A DNA stretch of 64,000 nucleotides from Chloroflexota bacterium. GTDB lineage: Bacteria > Chloroflexota > Anaerolineae > UBA7937 > B3-Chlor. The stretch spans positions 149,377-213,376 of the forward strand of contig JAUVXJ010000003.1 of NCBI GenBank assembly GCA_030603665.1, written 5' to 3'. The notes beneath the pieces are model-generated. The model ran no database searches. It had not been told where the DNA came from and worked only from the letters and a program-made list of their open reading frames with translations. This document shows, piece after piece, positions 59,123-64,000 of the stretch (its first letter is position 1; every line of letters begins with the position of its first letter). A program made the translations under genes and the position numbers.

Positions 59123-62100
59123 CTAGTCCAGGGCTACATCCAACATGGCCATCAGCTGCGTCTTCTCGAAGACCCGCTGCTGGATGGCGCCGCTTGGGCA
59201 GGCCACCGTACAGGCACCGCAACCTTGGCACAACAACGGAGCAATCTCAGTGATGCCGGTCTCCTCGTCAGCCACCAAAGCCTCGAAGGGGCAGGTGTCA
59301 ATACACAGTCCGCACGCAATGCACAAACGCGGGTTGACGAACGGCACAGCAGATTGGCCCTCCAGGCGCTGCCTGGCCAGCATCACCGCCGCGCGCATGG
59401 CGGCACCCCTGGCCTGAGAGATGGACTCCTCGCTGTTCTTCGGGCTGTGACAGAGCCCACAGAGGTACATCCCCACGGCTTCAAAGTCCATGGGCCGCAC
59501 TTTGGTATTCGCCTCCTCAAAGAAGCCATCCTCGTCAAGGGGCACGCCCAGTAGCTCCGCCAAACCCTGGTTATCTCGGGGAGCCACCCCGGTGCTCAAC
59601 ACCACGAGGTCCGCCTCCAGCGTCAGATCTGCATCCAGTATCGGCTCGTGAATCAGCACGCGCAGCCTATCCTTCGCCGCCTCCACCCTGGGCTTGGCCT
59701 CTGGCTCGTAGTGGATGAAGATCACGCCTTGCTCGCGAGCCTGCCGGTAGTAGTCCTCCTGGAAACCATAGGTCCGCATGTCGCGGAAGAGAACGAGGAC
59801 GTTGGCCTCGGGATTCAACTCTTTGATACGAAGGGCGTTCTTGATAGCAACAGAGCAACAAATGCGGCTGCAATAGGGACGGTCTGGCTCCCGCGAGCCC
59901 ACGCACTGGATCATGACCACGTTCTTCACGCCAGCGAGGGCCTGTGCGTCACTGGAGATCCGCTCCTCCAGTTCTCGCTGGGTAAGCACTTGGGGATGCT
60001 GCCCGTATAGATATTCTGTGGGCTCAACCTCGTCGCCCCCAACGGACACGACTATCACTCCATGGACAAGCTCTTCAGTGCTGCCGTCCGCCGAGATCAG
60101 CGATGTGTACCGCCCGGGCTCCCCCGTCATCTGTGTCAGGTCAGATCCAAGGTGGACTGTGATCAACTCGCTCGCCTCCACCTGGTCTATCAGGCCCTGC
60201 AAGTACTCCTGCGGGTCCCCGCCACCGAGAGTGTAGTGGATGTGGCGCAGGTTGCCTCCCAGCTCCATCTCCTTCTCCACCAGATGGACAAAGAAGCCCT
60301 GTCGCGCCAGGGACAGGGCAGCTTCCATGCCCGCCACGCCACCACCGACCACCAGGGCTCCCGGAGAGACTTCCGCATCCGCTCCCTCGCTCGGCGTCAG
60401 GAGGCGTGCCTTGGCCACGGCCATGGCCACCAGTTGCCTGGCCTTGAGGGTTGCCTGCTCAGGCTGGTCCCTGTGCACCCACGCGCATCCCTCGCGCAAG
60501 TCCGCCCTCTCCAGCAAGCAGGAGTTCAGACCCGCCTGCCGTAGCGCATCTCCCATGGCCTCGCCGTAAAGACGGTGTGTGCAGCCAGCTACCACCACGC
60601 GGTTCAGCCCCTCCTCCTGGATGGTCGACTTCAGTTCTTTCAGACCCTCAGCCTGGCAGGCGGCCTCCAACTGGGCAGTGTGTGCCACGTCCAAGAGCTG
60701 ATCTGCAAACTCCGTCACTGAGGGTAAGTCCACCACCTCAGCGATGGTTCCGTCACATCGGCAGATGAATACGCCTACCCGCGGATCCTCGTCGCTCACA
60801 TCTCGCTGGTCTGGATACTCCGCTGCGGTCCTCACCAGGCGACGGCCTGCCAGCACCTCCGCAGCACCGGCAGCCGCGCTGCTGGCCTCCACCACAGTCT
60901 GTGGGATGTCCTGAGGCTCCCTGAAGCCTCCGGCCACGAAGACTCCAGGGCGATCCGTGTTTTGGGGGGAGAAAGGCTCTGTCCGTGCGAACCCATACTC
61001 GTTGAGAGACACACCGACGCTTTCCGCCAGGGCCTCCGCCGCAGCAGGAGGTCCGAATCCAACTGACAAGACGACCAGGTCGAACTCTTCCTCCTGAGGA
61101 CGACCTTCATCATCCACGCATGAAGCGGTGAGGTTCTTGCTGTCGGTCAGTTCTCTCACCCTGGAGATCATGCTCCGTCTGTACAGGATGCCATACTCGC
61201 CTTTGGCTCGCTCATAATACCGTTCAAAACCCTTGCCGAATGTCCTCACGTCCATGTGAAAGACGGTCGTATTGAGGTCCGGCACGCGCTCCTTGGCCAG
61301 CATAGCCTGCTTGGTGGCATACATACAGCATATGGACGAGCAGTAGCCCCGGTCGCAGGAGATGTCGCGCGATCCCACGCACTGGATGAAAGCCAAACTC
61401 CGAGGGGCCTGACCGTCGGAGGTCCTGGCCGGCAGGCCCAGAGAGGGACTGGTCAGACTGAGCATGCGCTCAAACTGAATGCCGGTCAGCACATTCTGGT
61501 GCACGCCGTAGCCGAATTCGGTCTTCAGGCTGGCATCGAACGGTTCGAAACCCGGTGTCAAGATGACTGCGCCAGCGCTGAGCGTTGAGCGGTGGTCCTT
61601 CATCTCCAGATCGATGGCGCCTGGCCGGCAGACCTTCAGGCACTCGCCACACTCTGTGCAGGCACCCATGTCTAAAACGAAGGTCTCCGGAAATGCCTGG
61701 GGGTACGGGCGATAGATGGCGCGCCGCGTCTCCAGTCCCGCACCCAGCTCCCTGGGTACCTCCACGGGGCAGGCGGCGGCGCACTCCCCGCAGCCGTTGC
61801 AGAGGTCTGCGTTCACGTACCTGGACTTGTGGAGGATGGAGACCTGGAAATCGCCCGGCTCTCCCTCCAGGCCTTCTATCTCGGCATAGGGGAGAAGCTC
61901 GATGAGAGGGTGCCGACTGCATTCGATGAAGGGGCACAAGGCTGGCAGCGTTGGCGACATGAAGCAGACACCACAGGTGTTGGTGGGGAATGTCCTGTCC
62001 AGCAAGGGAAACAATCCGCCTATGGCGGGTGCCCTGTCCAGCAGATGGACTCTGAAGCCCATCTCCGCCAGCAGCAGCGAAGCCTGCATCCCAGCGATGC

Positions 62101-62155
62101 CTGCTCCCACTACCAGGACCTCTCCCTCATTCCCGCCCTCTTCCGTCACACTCAT
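59123..62155 (-). CDS. hdrA: Double-module HdrA, FAD/4Fe-4S electron-bifurcating subunit
   Basis: A 1,010-residue protein containing two HdrA-like flavin modules. The first FAD motif is VVGAGIAGMQASLLL near residue 16 and the second LVVGGGVAGMEAALSL near 600. Each module has its own cysteine block, CVGSRD...YCSSICC and CVGSREPDRPYCSRICC. Ferredoxin motifs lie at ~118 and ~168 (CNGCGECAAAC, CTECGECLKVC) and at ~947 and ~980 (CIACGLCIDTC, CQGCGACTVAC). A typical HdrA is ~650 residues with one FAD. HdrA bifurcates electrons between ferredoxin and a disulfide or thiol partner. Two FADs in one chain imply two redox branch points or a built-in heterodimer. It lies between fused HdrCB and MvhD. Confidence 0.92.
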   Translation of the reverse strand: MSVTEEGGNEGEVLVVGAGIAGMQASLLLAEMGFRVHLLDRAPAIGGLFPLLDRTFPTNTCGVCFMSPTLPALCPFIECSRHPLIELLPYAEIEGLEGEPGDFQVSILHKSRYVNADLCNGCGECAAACPVEVPRELGAGLETRRAIYRPYPQAFPETFVLDMGACTECGECLKVCRPGAIDLEMKDHRSTLSAGAVILTPGFEPFDASLKTEFGYGVHQNVLTGIQFERMLSLTSPSLGLPARTSDGQAPRSLAFIQCVGSRDISCDRGYCSSICCMYATKQAMLAKERVPDLNTTVFHMDVRTFGKGFERYYERAKGEYGILYRRSMISRVRELTDSKNLTASCVDDEGRPQEEEFDLVVLSVGFGPPAAAEALAESVGVSLNEYGFARTEPFSPQNTDRPGVFVAGGFREPQDIPQTVVEASSAAAGAAEVLAGRRLVRTAAEYPDQRDVSDEDPRVGVFICRCDGTIAEVVDLPSVTEFADQLLDVAHTAQLEAACQAEGLKELKSTIQEEGLNRVVVAGCTHRLYGEAMGDALRQAGLNSCLLERADLREGCAWVHRDQPEQATLKARQLVAMAVAKARLLTPSEGADAEVSPGALVVGGGVAGMEAALSLARQGFFVHLVEKEMELGGNLRHIHYTLGGGDPQEYLQGLIDQVEASELITVHLGSDLTQMTGEPGRYTSLISADGSTEELVHGVIVVSVGGDEVEPTEYLYGQHPQVLTQRELEERISSDAQALAGVKNVVMIQCVGSREPDRPYCSRICCSVAIKNALRIKELNPEANVLVLFRDMRTYGFQEDYYRQAREQGVIFIHYEPEAKPRVEAAKDRLRVLIHEPILDADLTLEADLVVLSTGVAPRDNQGLAELLGVPLDEDGFFEEANTKVRPMDFEAVGMYLCGLCHSPKNSEESISQARGAAMRAAVMLARQRLEGQSAVPFVNPRLCIACGLCIDTCPFEALVADEETGITEIAPLLCQGCGACTVACPSGAIQQRVFEKTQLMAMLDVALD

Positions 62156-62188
62156 GCCGCGAGTCCCATTGGTCTCGATACTAGGCCC

Positions 62189-63400
62189 CTATTCACTCGT
62201 ATCCATCGCTCTCCAGACGAACTCCACCAGGTCCATGACCTTCACTCTGGCCTTCTCGCGCCTGGCCTCGGCGGTAAGCGTGCGCTCACACTGCGGGCAG
62301 GCGGAGACGATGACCTGCGCCTCTGTCTCCAGTGCCTGCTGGAAACGCCTTTCGGACAATTCCCCTACCAGATCCGGGTTGAAGGTCTCCACGTTCCCAC
62401 CGCCGCCGCAGCAGAGGGCGTCCTGGCGGTTGTCGGACATCTCCCTGAATGAGAGTTCGGGGATGGCACCCAACACCCTTCGGGGAGCATCGTACAGGTC
62501 GTTCTTTCGTCCGAGGTCACAAGGGTCGTGATAGGTCACGGCCCTCGGTACCTCCTTCAACTGCACGCGGCCCTGGTCGAGCAGCTCGGCCAGCAACTGG
62601 GTGGAATGCGTGACCTCCAAACCCAGCTCCTCGTCGAGGATCTCAGGATAGAAATGCTTCCACATGTGGTAGCAGGCCGGACAGGTAGTGACCACCCTGC
62701 TTACTCCTAGATCCCGCGCCTGGGCAACGTTGTGCCGTATCGTCTCCTCCGCTCGAGAACCCATGCCGGCCATGAGGAGAGGATAGCCGCAGCACCACTC
62801 CTCGCCTCCCAGCGCGGTGAAACTCTCGCCAGCCTCGTCCAGTATCTGAACGAACGCCTGAGGGATGATATAGGTCATGGGGAAGAATGAGGAAACACAA
62901 CCAACGAAGTACAGCGAGTGAGCGCCCTTCTTACTCTCGAGGCCCTCGGGCACGCTCTCCAGGTTCTCGCTCCAGATTAGGCGACGGCTGTTATCGTCGG
63001 CGGAGATATTATGAGTGGTGAGGATGTTCTCAGACAGTGTGCGGAGGGCTTGGATGCCGGCTTCGCCCAAAAGAGCGTCGCCCTTCTCATCCATGGCCAT
63101 CTGCCGCAGAGCCTGAGTCAAGCGCGCTATGCTGATCTCATTGGGGCAACGAGCACCACACGTCTCACAATGGAGGCAGTACCAGATGCTTGGACTCTCC
63201 AGCAGCTGGTCTTTCAGCCCCAGCTGGACCATGCGCACCATCTGCGCGGGCTGGTAGGGCATGGCCAGCGCCGAAGGACATCCCGCGCTGCACTTCAGGC
63301 AGTAGTAGCATCGACTGAGATCCTCGCCACTGGCCCCCTCGACCTCAGCCTTGAAGGCGAGATCCAGAGTACTCGTCGCGCCGTCTATGATGATCTCCAT
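62189..63400 (-). CDS. HdrC-HdrB fusion (heterodisulfide reductase-like, CCG domains)
   Basis: A 403-residue protein joining an HdrC-like ferredoxin part (CYYCLKCSAGC near residue 31, CLHCETCGARC near 75) to an HdrB-like part with two CCG domains (EEWCCGYP near 201 and ALCCGGGGN near 330). In HdrB, these hold the non-cubane 4Fe-4S clusters that reduce disulfides. CoM and CoB are not expected in this organism, so the acceptor is some other disulfide or small molecule. The ATG at 63400 is chosen because a promoter at 63472-63501 excludes the longer frame. It is the first gene of the Hdr operon. Confidence 0.88.
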   Translation of the reverse strand: MEIIIDGATSTLDLAFKAEVEGASGEDLSRCYYCLKCSAGCPSALAMPYQPAQMVRMVQLGLKDQLLESPSIWYCLHCETCGARCPNEISIARLTQALRQMAMDEKGDALLGEAGIQALRTLSENILTTHNISADDNSRRLIWSENLESVPEGLESKKGAHSLYFVGCVSSFFPMTYIIPQAFVQILDEAGESFTALGGEEWCCGYPLLMAGMGSRAEETIRHNVAQARDLGVSRVVTTCPACYHMWKHFYPEILDEELGLEVTHSTQLLAELLDQGRVQLKEVPRAVTYHDPCDLGRKNDLYDAPRRVLGAIPELSFREMSDNRQDALCCGGGGNVETFNPDLVGELSERRFQQALETEAQVIVSACPQCERTLTAEARREKARVKVMDLVEFVWRAMDTSE

Positions 63401-63471
63401 CGGACTACCGTCCTCTGCCTGAAAGACGCATCCGGCCTCGGTCACCGTGGCCGGAACGGACAGCCGGGCCA

Positions 63472-63501
63472 ATTGTAGCGCAGCACACACAAACAAGGCA
63501 A
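63472..63501 (-). promoter_or_regulatory. Promoter of the Hdr operon
   Basis: TTGCCT (63501-63496), 18-bp spacer, TACAAT (63477-63472) on the minus strand, in the 159-bp gap between the Rrf2 gene and HdrCB. The leader is ~65 nt. No inverted repeat typical of an Rrf2 operator is obvious. Confidence 0.55.
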
Positions 63502-63559
63502 AGGTCAAGACCTCCCCATTTACTCTGCCAGGCATCCTGGATGAGGGTCAGAGCGGTCA

Positions 63560-63994
63560 TTACCGTCTCAGCGTGCTATCCAGTGCTCTTGCTGAGCTGG
63601 CCAGATCAGCCATCGTGGTCGCCTCCAGCACCTCGTGAAGGCTCGCCTGCGCCTGCTCGAATACGCCGCATGCCGGGCAAGCTGCCGCCTTCGCGCAGCC
63701 ATCATAGGGTCCCGTACAGAGGTTCAGCACAATGGGGCCCTGGACGGCCTCGACCACCTGCCGCAGGGTGATTTCCTCGGCAGCCCTTCCCAGGAATACC
63801 CCACCAGCGGCGCCTCGGTGGGTGCGGAGCAGGCCCGCTTGAGTCAGTTGAGCGACCACCTTGCTCAGAAATGCAGCAGGAATCTCCTGGCGCTGGGCGA
63901 TCTGCTTGGTCACCGTCCTCGTGTCCTCGGGCTGGCTGGCTACGTCAAGCACTGCCCTCATCGCGTAGTCGGCACCTCTACTCACAACTGTCAC
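63560..63994 (-). CDS. Rrf2 family Fe-S cluster-type transcriptional regulator
   Basis: A 144-residue Rrf2-family winged-helix regulator: SRGADYAMRAVLDVA at the start, recognition region IPAAFLSKVVAQL, wing RGAAGGVFLG, and four cysteines in LCTGPYDGCAKAAACPACG, which could hold a 2Fe-2S or 4Fe-4S cluster as in IscR or NsrR. It lies directly upstream of the Hdr operon on the same strand and is the natural candidate to tune it to redox state, oxygen or sulfur/nitrogen oxides. The GTG start is 6 nt from the window edge, so its own promoter and ribosome-binding site are out of view. Confidence 0.9.
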   Translation of the reverse strand: MTVVSRGADYAMRAVLDVASQPEDTRTVTKQIAQRQEIPAAFLSKVVAQLTQAGLLRTHRGAAGGVFLGRAAEEITLRQVVEAVQGPIVLNLCTGPYDGCAKAAACPACGVFEQAQASLHEVLEATTMADLASSARALDSTLRR

Positions 63995-64000
63995 CCTGCA

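Noticed and set aside
63401-63559. Rrf2 operator upstream of the Hdr operon
   Set aside because: No convincing inverted repeat could be identified by eye, so only the promoter is listed.
1-64000. CRISPR arrays, integrases, transposases or phage genes
   Set aside because: No regularly spaced identical repeats, no transposase or integrase motifs and no phage structural proteins were seen; the only repeats are short palindromes around 55 kb and 3.2 kb.

Overview
The window looks like chromosomal DNA of an uncultured, probably anaerobic member of the Chloroflexota (Anaerolineae-like). Pointers are the high GC content, a membrane-anchored YvcK, DUF951, many WD40/TPR/STAND-type ATPase proteins, lipoproteins with Pro/Thr-rich linkers, and a heterodisulfide-reductase (Hdr) type electron-transfer operon. 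The assignment is inference from gene content; there is no rRNA here. Genes are dense on both strands and sigma70-like promoters (TTGACA/TATAAT, 16-18 bp spacers) can be read directly in front of many of them.

Layout. 1-3.2 kb: a 5'-truncated class A beta-lactamase-like protein, translationally coupled to a TolB-propeller/VanY-like lipoprotein (peptidoglycan turnover). 3.3-7.8 kb, minus strand: XdhC, a B12-binding radical SAM protein and a PLP aminotransferase preceded by an apparent leader-peptide attenuator. 7.9-15.6 kb: Xaa-Pro peptidase, DUF92 membrane protein, TpiA, an alpha-toroid protein, an M50 peptidase, a Ser/Thr kinase remnant fused to TPRs, YvcK and an Mth938-like protein. 15.9-21.6 kb: an ANKH/MATE-like transporter, then a UbiD decarboxylase + aconitase X large + small subunit cluster matching the two special steps of the archaeal modified mevalonate pathway, then a Gfo/Idh oxidoreductase.

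21.7-28.2 kb: a ~1,596-residue protein joining a cytoplasmic STAND-like ATPase, TPRs, one membrane span, two beta-propellers and a PhnD-type binding domain, followed by an orphan WD40 blade and a second ATPase. 28.2-36.8 kb: AlkP-superfamily phosphodiesterase/MFS/DUF951 operon, M50 peptidase, HD protein, prephenate dehydrogenase, GIY-YIG, glycosyltransferase, TPR/zinc-ribbon protein and TrmI. 36.8-50 kb is mostly housekeeping: tRNA-Val, ArgS, PolA, D-cysteine desulfhydrase-like protein, tRNA-Lys, tRNA-Thr, and the ftsK-infA-DUF72-yebC-ruvC run plus a DNA glycosylase.

50-57 kb holds small accessory proteins, a lower-GC TrmO gene, a patch of structured repeats and two paralogous lipoproteins. 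57-64 kb, minus strand: an Rrf2 regulator, then fused HdrC-HdrB, a double-module HdrA, MvhD, an FrhB/FdhB-like subunit and a universal stress protein. This probably encodes a soluble flavin-based electron-bifurcating complex.

The strongest leads for something new are the PhnD-STAND transmembrane receptor, the UbiD-AcnX isoprenoid cluster in a bacterium, the aromatic-rich leader peptide upstream of the aminotransferase, and the duplicated/fused Hdr complex with its Rrf2 regulator.
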